From NCBI GenBank assembly GCA_963737575.1, contig CAVTTJ010000008.1, forward strand, positions 124,001 to 188,000: DNA of 64,000 nt, written 5' to 3'. A program made the position numbers and the translations under genes. Positions 9,481 to 15,813 of this stretch are shown here, in pieces. The notes under the pieces are model-generated. The model searched no databases. It was not told where the DNA came from and worked only from the letters and a program-made list of their open reading frames with translations. The stretch comes from VRUE01 sp963737575 (lineage in GTDB: Bacteria > Actinomycetota > Thermoleophilia > Solirubrobacterales > 70-9). How positions within the stretch are numbered: the stretch's first letter is position 1; the number at the start of each line of letters is the position of its first letter.

Positions 9481-9642
9481 TCGGTCACGACCCCTGCCCG
9501 TACCCACGCCGTACCCAGGGCGCTTCCACCGAGGGGCAGCACCCCTGCGCAGCCGATAGGCACGCTGGCGGCAGCGGCCCGAGCAGTAGCGCCCGCCCCT
9601 GGCAGCCCGCCTGTTGCAGCACTCGCATTTCTTCCAAGTCAT
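9442..9642 (-). CDS. Small treble-clef/zinc-ribbon protein
   Basis: 66 aa starting MTWKKCECCNRRAARGG. Cysteines at residues 6, 9, 20 and 24 followed by RQRAYRLRR make a short zinc knuckle with a basic helix, a pattern common in small nucleic-acid-binding proteins of actinobacterial mobile elements (YCSxxCRQRAYR type). The ORF runs inward from the left repeat and its stop lies within the repeat, so its C-terminus is encoded by att DNA. Possibly an excisionase or regulator, but that is inference. The ribosome binding site is weak. Confidence 0.5.
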   Translation of the reverse strand: MTWKKCECCNRRAARGGRYCSGRCRQRAYRLRRGAAPRWKRPGYGVGTGRGRDRPPMTLYDPGNPA

Positions 9643-9742
9643 CGCCCCAGCATAGGGCGGAGGCGTAACGCAACTGTCAGGAGGGGCGTTACGAGAAGCC
9701 GTCGCCCGGGCGCAGGTGCGCCAGTCGGCCGGAGTGCCAATA

Positions 9743-9765
9743 GGAGGGGCTTTTGGACCCCCTCC
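9743..9765 (-). terminator. 3' hairpin after paralog 1
   Basis: GGAGGGG pairs with CCCCTCC across a 9-nt loop, 19 nt beyond the stop of the gene at 9784. It is preceded by the shared motif GCACACC. There is no strong U tract, as is usual in high-GC actinobacteria. Similar hairpins follow three sister genes. Confidence 0.5.
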
Positions 9766-9783
9766 AATTAGGTGTGCTGGTCC

Positions 9784-10404
9784 TCAGGATTCGGCGCGGA
9801 AGGTCACGCCGTCGAAAAAGACTGCGTTGACGGTGGCGTTGTTGAGAGTGACACCGCCGACCGGCCCTCCGACGGTGACCGACGCGGTTCCTGATGATGC
9901 CGGGCAGTCACATCCCACTGCGATCGTCACCAGTTCTCCCGCCGTGGGCCGGTAGCCCGGCGGCAGGCCGAAGATGACGTTGTTCGAGGTCCCACCCATT
10001 GCTGCGCCTTTGAGGTGCACCACTCCTTCGCGATCCTTGTAGAAGCCGACCCGATCGAGGGTTCCTGCGTTCTGCCAATTGTTCTGAAACGAAGGCTCCC
10101 CGGCCGTCCCGACCAGGTGCCAGCCCTCGGAGGGTGCAACGGAGCTGGCAAGGTTCGCAGTCTGTGCCGCCGGGACGGTTCCGAGGGTTGAGGCGTCTAT
10201 CTGCCTTCCCGTCAGCGTTCCTTTCTTGACTTTGGCAGCCGTGACGGCTTCCTTCTTGATTTTCGGGGTCGTGACCGCGTTCTTCTTCAGCTGCTTCGTG
10301 CCGACCGAGTTCTTGCCGAGGGTGAAGGCAACGGCATTGCCCCCAACGGCCAGGACGATGGCGATGAGAGCAAGTATGTGAGCCGATGTGATGCGCTCTC
10401 TCAA
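9784..10404 (-). CDS. Anchored stalk/head surface protein, paralog 1 (type A head)
   Basis: 206 aa from a TTG start at 10404, chosen because a purine-rich GGGGGGTCAA site lies just upstream and the frame then opens with a membrane segment. Residues 8-28 are hydrophobic (ILALIAIVLAVGG). Residues 32-81 are five decapeptides on the pattern NSVGTKQLKK, ending STLGTVPAAQ: a repetitive stalk. The rest is a beta-rich head with WHLVG, FYKDREGVVHLKG, IFGLPPGYRPT and the terminal FFDGVTFRAES. I read the head as similar to receptor-binding tips of phage tail fibres. Its promoter and leader hairpin are shared with sister genes. Expected to be displayed outside the membrane; ligand unknown. Confidence 0.8.
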   Translation of the reverse strand: MRERITSAHILALIAIVLAVGGNAVAFTLGKNSVGTKQLKKNAVTTPKIKKEAVTAAKVKKGTLTGRQIDASTLGTVPAAQTANLASSVAPSEGWHLVGTAGEPSFQNNWQNAGTLDRVGFYKDREGVVHLKGAAMGGTSNNVIFGLPPGYRPTAGELVTIAVGCDCPASSGTASVTVGGPVGGVTLNNATVNAVFFDGVTFRAES

Positions 10405-10430
10405 TTTGACCCCCCTTGCGGTGGCATTCG

Positions 10431-10456
10431 GCCTCGCCCACATGAGGGGCCTAGGC
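10431..10456 (-). promoter_or_regulatory. Type I leader hairpin, paralog 1
   Basis: Imperfect stem between GCCTAGGCCC and GGGCGAGGC in the 5' leader, between the -10 box and the ribosome binding site. Equivalent stems occur before paralogs 5, 6 and 8 with changed bases in the stem, which suggests the structure is retained. Confidence 0.45.
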
Positions 10457-10465
10457 CCTGGCCCG

Positions 10466-10494
10466 ACGCTATTCCTTCTCAGCCTTGACGGCAA
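10466..10494 (-). promoter_or_regulatory. SigA-type promoter of paralog 1
   Basis: The -35 is TTGCCG (10489-10494), the -10 is TAGCGT (10466-10471), with a spacer of exactly 17 nt. It directly abuts the 3' hairpin of paralog 2, so one cassette ends where the next begins. Confidence 0.6.
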
Positions 10495-10517
10495 GAGGGG
10501 GCGCTCTGGACCCCCTC
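10495..10517 (-). terminator. 3' hairpin after paralog 2
   Basis: GAGGGGG pairs with CCCCCTC across a 9-nt loop, 22 nt beyond the stop of the gene at 10539 and after the shared GCACACC motif. The next gene's -35 box begins at the adjacent base. Confidence 0.5.
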
Positions 10518-10538
10518 TTACGTCCGGTGTGCCGCCCC

Positions 10539-11192
10539 TCAGGATTCGGCGCGGAAGGTGACGCCATCGAGGAATACGCTGGTTGCTCCTGCGGGTGCCC
10601 CGATCGCTCCATCCTCGGTGGGTTGCGAAGGGATGGTTCCGATCACCTCCATGTTGCCGAACGACGAAGCTCCGCATGAGCACGGCGTCGTGAATGCAAG
10701 CACCTTGCCGGTCTCCGGACGATAGCCAGCAGGCAGTTGGAAAATCGGGGTTCCCGGGGAACCCGAAACGGCTGATCCTTTGAGGTGAACTACGCCTTCG
10801 CGGTCTTTGTAGTAGGCAGCCGACTCGGTTTCGATCGCTTCCCCTTCGGGCGGGTGGTTGTTCCATCCATGCTGAAATGCCGGCTCTCCCGGAGCCCCGA
10901 CCTCGTGCCATTGTTCGGAAGGAGCTACAGCATTCGCTGTAGTTGCGGTTAGAGCGGTAGGCACCGTTCCCAAGGTTGAGGCATTTATCTGTTTCCCGGT
11001 CAACGTACCTTTCTTGATCTTGGCCCCGGTGATCGCTTCGTTCTTGACTTTCGCCGTTGTGACGGCGTTCTTCTTGATCTGCTTTGAGCCCACCGAGTTC
11101 TTGCCTAGATGGAATGCGTAGGCGCTTCCTCCAAGGGCGACAAACAAGGCGAGGACCGATACGACGTTGGCGAAGGACAATTTCGGGCGCAT
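10539..11192 (-). CDS. Anchored stalk/head surface protein, paralog 2 (type A head)
   Basis: 217 aa starting MRPKLSFANVVSVLALF. The order is a short basic N-terminus, one membrane segment (about residues 9-27), a stalk of decapeptides (NSVGSKQIKK, NAVTTAKVKN, EAITGAKIKK, GTLTGKQINA), then a type A head. The head contains WHEVGAPGEPAF, YYKDREGVVHLKG, IFQLPAGYRPE and the terminal VFLDGVTFRAES. A type II leader (CATAGAGTCG, then GAAGGAGACAG before ATG) differs from paralog 1 although the head type is the same, which implies recombination between leaders and coding parts. Lower GC than the chromosome. Confidence 0.8.
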   Translation of the reverse strand: MRPKLSFANVVSVLALFVALGGSAYAFHLGKNSVGSKQIKKNAVTTAKVKNEAITGAKIKKGTLTGKQINASTLGTVPTALTATTANAVAPSEQWHEVGAPGEPAFQHGWNNHPPEGEAIETESAAYYKDREGVVHLKGSAVSGSPGTPIFQLPAGYRPETGKVLAFTTPCSCGASSFGNMEVIGTIPSQPTEDGAIGAPAGATSVFLDGVTFRAES

Positions 11193-11236
11193 CTGTCTCC
11201 TTCAGCTAGCCGGCATCGAGTGGACTAGACGGATCG

Positions 11237-11265
11237 ACTCTATGCCGGTTGCAGGGCTGCGTCAA
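11237..11265 (-). promoter_or_regulatory. SigA-type promoter of paralog 2
   Basis: The -35 is TTGACG (11260-11265), the -10 is TAGAGT (11237-11242), 17-nt spacer. The CATAGAGTCG block around the -10 is identical in paralogs 4 and 7. Confidence 0.6.
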
Positions 11266-11317
11266 TCAGGGAAGGCGAAAGGCGCGTTAGGGGGCTGGAG
11301 CCGGGGCGGGTAGAGTG

Positions 11318-11350
11318 TCAGGATTCAGCGCGGAAGGTGATTCCGTTGGG
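11318..11350 (-). pseudogene. Solo C-terminal tag of a type A head
   Basis: Thirty-three bases that read PNGITFRAES and stop, i.e. the last strand of a type A head without the rest of the gene. It lies 16 bp downstream of the stop of paralog 3, whose head is of another type. It looks like the residue of a type A head replaced by a type B head. Confidence 0.6.
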
Positions 11351-11366
11351 CAGTGCAGGGAGGTAC

Positions 11367-11999
11367 CTACGGTGTAAGAATTAGGAACGGATAATCCTCG
11401 TCCGCTTCCGCGCTCCAGTCGCCGATCCGGACTTCGAACAACCCGGGCGCCTCGCTGCGAACGCCGATCGTCGCGGTGGCTCGGACGGCCTCAATTGCCC
11501 CCGCCAAGGTGGATGCCATTGCAAGCACCTCGGGACTGTTGTTAAATCGGACTTCGTAGTAGCCAGCAGCAATGCGGCGCGCTTCGACGGTACCTCCGCT
11601 GCAGTTGTACGGGGCTTCGACGCCGTTGGTCGTAAAAGTCGATGAGAATGTGGAACTCGCAATGACCCGGGCAAATCCCTTGATCTGCCCCGTCAACGAT
11701 TTGCAGTCTTTCTGGGTGTAGCTGGACGCCGGAATGCCGCCGAGGGCGTTGGCGTTGGCCGCAATGCTCGCGTTGGTTGCGTTGGTTGCGCTCGGCACCG
11801 TGCCTAGTGACGCGAGGTCTACTTTCGAGCCGCTGACAGCGCCGTCCTTGATTTTCGCCATGGTCACGGCGTTCTTCTTCAGTTGCTTGGTGCCGACGCT
11901 GTTCTTGGGCAGCTTCATCGCCGCATAGGAAACGCCGCCGAGGGCGATGAACACAGCGATCGTCGCCATGACGTTTGCGTAGGTCAGGCTGGGGCGCAT
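11367..11999 (-). CDS. Anchored stalk/head surface protein, paralog 3 (type B head)
   Basis: 210 aa from the ATG at 11999 (MRPSLTYANVMATIAVFIALGG). Membrane segment and stalk match the family (NSVGTKQLKK, NAVTMAKIKD, GAVSGSKVDL, ASLGTVPSAT), followed by an Asn/Ala-rich stretch (NATNASIAANANALGG). The head is unrelated to type A: it contains two cysteines (DCKSLTG and YNCSGG) and ends in YPFLILTP. The motif order TQKDC..GxIKGFARV recalls extracellular domains seen in similar actinobacterial proteins, but I cannot name the family. A remnant type A tag lies just downstream. Confidence 0.75.
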   Translation of the reverse strand: MRPSLTYANVMATIAVFIALGGVSYAAMKLPKNSVGTKQLKKNAVTMAKIKDGAVSGSKVDLASLGTVPSATNATNASIAANANALGGIPASSYTQKDCKSLTGQIKGFARVIASSTFSSTFTTNGVEAPYNCSGGTVEARRIAAGYYEVRFNNSPEVLAMASTLAGAIEAVRATATIGVRSEAPGLFEVRIGDWSAEADEDYPFLILTP

Positions 12000-12036
12000 G
12001 GGTGCCGCTTCGAGCGCGTTTCCGTCATCCACGCGG

Positions 12037-12065
12037 ACCCTAGACCCCCACAAGGGGTCCGTCAA
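12037..12065 (-). promoter_or_regulatory. Promoter of paralog 3 with palindromic spacer
   Basis: The -35 is TTGACG (12060-12065), the -10 is TAGGGT (12037-12042), 17-nt spacer. The spacer itself is a perfect palindrome, GACCCC-TTGTG-GGGGTC, which could be an operator for a repressor bound between the two boxes. Confidence 0.55.
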
Positions 12066-12080
12066 CGGGAGGTTCGGTTG

Positions 12081-12689
12081 TTAGCCGTAGAAGACGGCAA
12101 AGAATCCGGCTTTCTGATCCATCGAGCCTTCCCAGGTAAAGACGAATGCCTGCGTGCCCGATGGACAGCCAGAAACCGTTCCCAAGGCAAATTGAGCGCC
12201 ATCATTGCGGGCAGATTCACGCTCATCGAGGGTCGCCTGACCTCCTTTGGGTGTAAAGGGAAGGCCTGAGAAGCAGTAGGTAGACCCTCCGCCCAGAGTT
12301 GTATCTCGGACTACCGTGACGTTCTTCGAATTGGTCGCATCGAGTTCGCCTTCTTCATTTACATGTGCGAAAGCGACGGGCTGAGCATTCGCCGCGTTCA
12401 TGTCGTTGGCGGCATTTGTAGAGTTGGCGGCATCTGTGGCGGTGTCCGCGTTCATCGCGTGGTTGGCATTGGCGGCGTTTTGAACCGTTCCCAGGGTTGA
12501 AAGGTTCACCTTTTCCCCGGTTACCGCTCCATTCTTGATCGTCGCGGTTGTCACCGCGTTCTTCTTCAGCTGCTTGGAGCCGACGCTGTTCTTAGGCAGC
12601 TGCGTGGTGGCAAAGGCCGCACCACCGCTGAGCACCAAGAACACCGCCAGCGTTGACATCACGTTCGCGTAGGTCAGCTTGGGGCGCAT
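12081..12689 (-). CDS. Anchored stalk/head surface protein, paralog 4 (type C head)
   Basis: 202 aa from the ATG at 12689 (MRPKLTYANVMSTLAVFLVLSGG), with a GGAGAG site upstream. The membrane segment is followed by a short stalk (NSVGSKQLKK, NAVTTATIKN, GAVTGEKVNL, STLGTVQNAA). A longer Ala/Asn repeat then runs NANHAMNADTATDAANSTNAAND, like a thin fibrous shaft. The head is a third type: FAHVNEEGELD, NVTVVRD, YCFSGLPFTPKGGQATLD and AFVFTWEG. Shares the type II leader with paralogs 2 and 7. Confidence 0.77.
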   Translation of the reverse strand: MRPKLTYANVMSTLAVFLVLSGGAAFATTQLPKNSVGSKQLKKNAVTTATIKNGAVTGEKVNLSTLGTVQNAANANHAMNADTATDAANSTNAANDMNAANAQPVAFAHVNEEGELDATNSKNVTVVRDTTLGGGSTYCFSGLPFTPKGGQATLDERESARNDGAQFALGTVSGCPSGTQAFVFTWEGSMDQKAGFFAVFYG

Positions 12690-12732
12690 TGCATCTCTCC
12701 TTGTTCGGCTCAAGGACGAGACGCACTATTCG

Positions 12733-12761
12733 ACTCTATGCCCATTCAGGGCGGTCGGCAA
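12733..12761 (-). promoter_or_regulatory. SigA-type promoter of paralog 4
   Basis: The -35 is TTGCCG (12756-12761), the -10 is TAGAGT (12733-12738), 17-nt spacer. Same CATAGAGTCG block as paralogs 2 and 7. Confidence 0.6.
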
Positions 12762-12904
12762 GGGCAGCCACTCCTTGCGGCTTCTCAGCGCGTCGAGCCT
12801 TTGTGTAAGGCCCTCCTACCGCCTTTAACCGCTGGCTGGGTGTGTTGCAGCAAAGTAGGTGTTGCAGTCACAGGAGGCCGGAGACCGCGTCTGAGAAGGT
12901 GAAT

Positions 12905-12934
12905 AGGAGGAGGCCGAGCCTGACCCCCTCCCCT
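12905..12934 (-). terminator. 3' hairpin after paralog 5
   Basis: GGAGG and CCTCC arms, about 15-20 nt beyond the stop of the gene at 12949 and after the shared GCACACC motif. Weaker than the hairpins of paralogs 1 and 2. Confidence 0.4.
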
Positions 12935-12948
12935 ATCCGGTGTGCGAC

Positions 12949-13569
12949 TCAGGATTCGGCGCGGAAGGTGATGCCGTTGAGAAAACAGGAACTGTCGCCA
13001 CATTTCACTGCCCCAGAGGCTGAATTCAACCCTGGACTCGTTGGATTTATTGCAACGATGGGGCCTTCGCCTGCAAAAGCAAGCGGGAACTCTTGAAGTG
13101 CTCCGGGGCGATAGCCAGTAGGCAGTTGAAAAGCAGTTTTTCCTTTCGACGAGCAGTCTTCGTAGTTGCCCTCAAGGTGCACTACACTCTCATGATCTTT
13201 GAAGAATCCGACGGGTACCACGCCTTCTATGTCATTGCAACCGTTCTGAAACTGCGGCTCACCGGCCGCCCCTACTTCGTGCCAGCCTTCTGGGGGCGCG
13301 AGCGAGTTCGCCACACTTGCCGAATTCGAGGTGTTTGCATTCTGTGCCGTTGGCACGATGCCCAGCGTCGAGGAGTCGATCTCCGTACCCGTCAGGGTTC
13401 TTTTCTTGACCTTCACGGCCGTGACGGCTTCCTTCTTGATCTGCTTGGTGCCAACGCTGTTCTTAGGTAGGTGGGTCGCGGCATAGGCACCGCTGCCGAG
13501 TGCGACAAAGAGGGCAAGGCAGGAGACGACGTTGGCGAAGGTGATCTGCGGACGCAGGCGTTTGGGCAT
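12949..13569 (-). CDS. Anchored stalk/head surface protein, paralog 5 (type A head)
   Basis: 206 aa starting MPKRLRPQITFANVVSCLALF. Membrane segment about residues 11-30, stalk NSVGTKQIKK, EAVTAVKVKK, RTLTGTEIDS, STLGIVPTAQ (one decapeptide fewer than paralog 1), then a type A head. The head has WHEVGAAGEPQF, FFKDHESVVHLEG, AFQLPTGYRPG and the terminal CFLNGITFRAES. Closest to paralog 8 in its N-terminus (LRPQITFANVVSCLALF is shared), although paralog 8 lies outside the island on the other strand. Confidence 0.8.
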   Translation of the reverse strand: MPKRLRPQITFANVVSCLALFVALGSGAYAATHLPKNSVGTKQIKKEAVTAVKVKKRTLTGTEIDSSTLGIVPTAQNANTSNSASVANSLAPPEGWHEVGAAGEPQFQNGCNDIEGVVPVGFFKDHESVVHLEGNYEDCSSKGKTAFQLPTGYRPGALQEFPLAFAGEGPIVAINPTSPGLNSASGAVKCGDSSCFLNGITFRAES

Positions 13570-13597
13570 CTTGACCCCGATTCGGTTGCGGCTTTCG

Positions 13598-13622
13598 GCC
13601 TCGCAACCCGAAGGGCCGAGGC
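13598..13622 (-). promoter_or_regulatory. Type I leader hairpin, paralog 5
   Basis: Strong stem: GCCTCG pairs with CGAGGC, with an inner CCC/GGG pairing and a short loop. It is located between the promoter and the ribosome binding site of paralog 5. Confidence 0.5.
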
Positions 13623-13632
13623 CCCGTCGATG

Positions 13633-13661
13633 ACGGTAGTCCTCGTGGGCCGGTGGGTCAA
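13633..13661 (-). promoter_or_regulatory. SigA-type promoter of paralog 5
   Basis: The -35 is TTGACC (13656-13661), the -10 is TACCGT (13633-13638), 17-nt spacer. The remainder of the gap to 13927 contains no gene I can support. Confidence 0.6.
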
Positions 13662-13927
13662 TCAGAGGGATCGGGCCTACGAGCCGTATCCGGGTCCTTC
13701 CTGCGCTTCTCTCTCCTGGAACAGATAAACGTCACTACCCACTCGCCCGGGCCAGCTTGTCCTCCTCCGACATCGGGGAGAACCTTGGGTGAGCCTCCAG
13801 TATGGGTCGCTGCGGCTTGCTCTGTTTTCCATCGGCCTTTGGCATCGGGGATCAACCTCATCGTAGTTGCAGCCGAGACCAAGGATTTCATGGCGAGCGG
13901 CCGCGCTTGTTGGAGAACGGGAGCAAG

Positions 13928-13948
13928 AGGGGACCGCCCTGGACCCCT
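13928..13948 (-). terminator. 3' hairpin after paralog 6
   Basis: AGGGG pairs with CCCCT across an 11-nt loop, 22 nt beyond the stop of the gene at 13971 and after the shared GCACACC motif. Confidence 0.4.
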
Positions 13949-13970
13949 ATTACGTTGGGTGTGCAGCTTC

Positions 13971-14609
13971 TCAGGATTCGGCGCGGAAGGTGATGCCATC
14001 CAGCCAAATGGTGGTCCCGGGGCTAGCGGGCTCCACCGCACCTTCGGATTCGGCGGTGCGACCGGGACCCAATATGAACACCGGACCCACCGGCCCGGTG
14101 CAGCCGGTGCATTGGGTGTTGATGTCAATCACCGCCTTGCTCCCGGGACGGTATCCGGGAGGAAGGTTGAATATGGGTTTGTTCGACGTGCCACCGATGA
14201 CCACCCCCCTTAGGTGAACCACCCCTGTCTGATCCTTGTAGAACGCAGCCGTCTGAAAGAGGGACGGAGGAGACGGGGGGTTGTGCCAAGAGTTCTCGAA
14301 CGGCGGCTGGCCCGGCGCTCCAACTTCATGCCAACCCTCCGAGGGAGCCAGGGAGTTCGCAGTCTGCGCTGTGGGCACGGTGCCGAGGGTTGAAGCATTG
14401 ACCTGGCTTCCGGTAAGGGTCCCTTTCTTGACCTTGGCTGCTGTGATCGCTTCCTTCTTGACTTTCGCCGTGGTGACCGAGTTCTTCTTCAACTGCTTGG
14501 CCCCGACGCTGTTCTTCGGCAGATTCAGAGCCGCATAGGACGCGCCGCCGAGGGCAATGAATACAGCGATGGTCGCCATGACGTTGGCGTAGGTCAGCTT
14601 CGGGCGCAT
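13971..14609 (-). CDS. Anchored stalk/head surface protein, paralog 6 (type A head)
   Basis: 212 aa from the ATG at 14609 with GGAGGTCAAG just upstream. MRPKLTYANVMATIAVFIALGG gives the membrane segment. The stalk is NSVGAKQLKK, NSVTTAKVKK, EAITAAKVKK, GTLTGSQVNA, STLGTVPTAQ. The type A head has WHEVGAPGQPPF, FYKDQTGVVHLRG, IFNLPPGYRPG and the terminal IWLDGITFRAES. This is the most complete copy by motif order and a good reference for the family. It follows the HTH gene, whose stop overlaps this gene's -35 box. Confidence 0.82.
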   Translation of the reverse strand: MRPKLTYANVMATIAVFIALGGASYAALNLPKNSVGAKQLKKNSVTTAKVKKEAITAAKVKKGTLTGSQVNASTLGTVPTAQTANSLAPSEGWHEVGAPGQPPFENSWHNPPSPPSLFQTAAFYKDQTGVVHLRGVVIGGTSNKPIFNLPPGYRPGSKAVIDINTQCTGCTGPVGPVFILGPGRTAESEGAVEPASPGTTIWLDGITFRAES

Positions 14610-14636
14610 CTTGACCTCCGTTGGGTTGGCATTCGG

Positions 14637-14659
14637 CCTCGTCCACCCAAGGGCCGAGA
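14637..14659 (-). promoter_or_regulatory. Type I leader hairpin, paralog 6
   Basis: CTCGGCC arm opposite GGACGAG in the 5' leader, at the same place as in paralogs 1, 5 and 8. Confidence 0.45.
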
Positions 14660-14670
14660 CCCCGTCGCTG

Positions 14671-14699
14671 ACGCTAGCCCCGGTCGGCTGTTGGGTCAA
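14671..14699 (-). promoter_or_regulatory. SigA-type promoter of paralog 6
   Basis: The -35 is TTGACC (14694-14699), the -10 is TAGCGT (14671-14676), 17-nt spacer. It overlaps the stop codon of the HTH gene. Confidence 0.6.
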
Positions 14700-15241
14700 T
14701 CGACGGGAATGATCTGACCGTTATCGCGGTGGCCCAAGGAAGTGCGAATACCCTCGGCATCGCGCCTGTCAATCGCCGCGAGGATGTCGCGGTGGACCGA
14801 AGGCTCAACCTGGTGCCGGTCAAGAACATCGAGAATCGCCTTGACTGTGCGCCTGGTGTCCTGCTGGATCACCAGTCCGCTGAGGTCCCGTGGAAGGACG
14901 CCAACCCCGATCAAGAGGTCGGTTTGCATGCGCAATGCGTCGAGGGAGGTCCTGATTGCTCCAACCCTTGTCGCGGCGTGGGCGGTGCTCGAAGCGATGC
15001 TCGCAAGCGCATCCTGTGCGCCTTCGTAGCGCTCCAACATCTCGTCCAAAACGTCAATCGGGTCGCGGTGCCGGAGGCTGGGATTCGAGTTCCGGTACTG
15101 GGCCATGATCGATTCGCATTGACGCTCTGAAAGTTCGAACTCCGTGGCGATCGAACGCCAGCATCGGCCTGACATCTTCGCGGCGACGATTGCATCGTCC
15201 CGGGCAACGTTCTCCCGCGCTGTCAGTCGTTTCTTTTGCAT
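14696..15241 (-). CDS. HTH-domain protein of the island (terminase-small-subunit-like?)
   Basis: 181 aa from the ATG at 15241 (MQKKRLTARENVARDDAIVAAK). The N-terminal 60 residues have a helix-turn-helix feel (GRCWRSIATEFELSERQCESIM), as in homeodomain-like DNA-binding regions. The remainder is helical (DPIDVLDEMLERYEGAQDALASI) and ends in a basic, polar tail. The layout resembles small terminase subunits or element-encoded regulators, but I cannot assign it. It heads the minus-strand paralog array and may have been the regulator or packaging protein of the ancestral element. Confidence 0.55.
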   Translation of the reverse strand: MQKKRLTARENVARDDAIVAAKMSGRCWRSIATEFELSERQCESIMAQYRNSNPSLRHRDPIDVLDEMLERYEGAQDALASIASSTAHAATRVGAIRTSLDALRMQTDLLIGVGVLPRDLSGLVIQQDTRRTVKAILDVLDRHQVEPSVHRDILAAIDRRDAEGIRTSLGHRDNGQIIPVD

Positions 15242-15813
15242 TTTGGTCGCGATGCCCCCTGTGGGCCGAAGTTCAACTTCGGTCACAGCGTAGGTGCGAA
15301 AGCGCTCGAAACCCGTTTCGGTGTGTCGTGCTCCCCCGAACCCAAAAACCCCACCGGAGCGGGGCAATTGGGCGGTCTACGTTAGTTACGACCGGCGGTC
15401 GTTGTAGAACCAGCGCATTGTGAAAACGCTGGATGAACTTTACCTCGCGTGCCGGACCTGACGGCACCCCAGACCTCTTCACCCAAAGCCCCTCCTCTCG
15501 GAGGCGGTGCAGTTACGGAACCACCCCACCCACGCGGGACCAACCCAACGCTCAGTCCCAAGTGGGGGGGTGGCCCCTAGCCGATCAGCCAAGCGAAAAC
15601 GACCCGCGAGGGGCGATGGGGGTTGACCCCAGCCGTAACGGCATATCGGGACCTCATCTCCGGAGGCACCGCGGCGAACCCCCTGCTAATCGGCGGTCCC
15701 GCCGGTGATCGCCAGCACGGTGTTGCCCGTGTCGGAGAAGCCCGACCACGCCCTCGGATTTACCCACCGGCCGTGAGGACTAACCGACATCGAGGTGGCC
15801 TCGGGGCCTCCTC
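15242..15813. other. Non-coding stretch with two small inverted repeats
   Basis: About 570 bp between the HTH start and the stop of the HNH/beta-helix gene. No convincing coding frame. Two small inverted repeats lie upstream of the HTH gene: ACGACC-ggc-GGTCGT at 15388-15402, and CAGCG/CGCTG at 15411-15431. They are possible operators. Nothing recognised in 15440-15813. Confidence 0.35.

Noticed and set aside
13658..14128. Minus-strand frame running from the paralog 6 tail into the intergenic gap
   Set aside because: Alternative frame of a real gene continuing through a gap; no start signal or domain.
9784..14609. Integron-type gene cassette array
   Set aside because: The repeating units have no attC-like sites with R''/R' boxes, and no IntI integrase is present. 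The only recombinase is a decayed island integrase.
9784..14609. CRISPR or tandem-repeat array, given the regularly repeated motifs
   Set aside because: Repeats are whole genes with promoters, spaced at gene length; no short direct repeats with unique spacers exist in the window.
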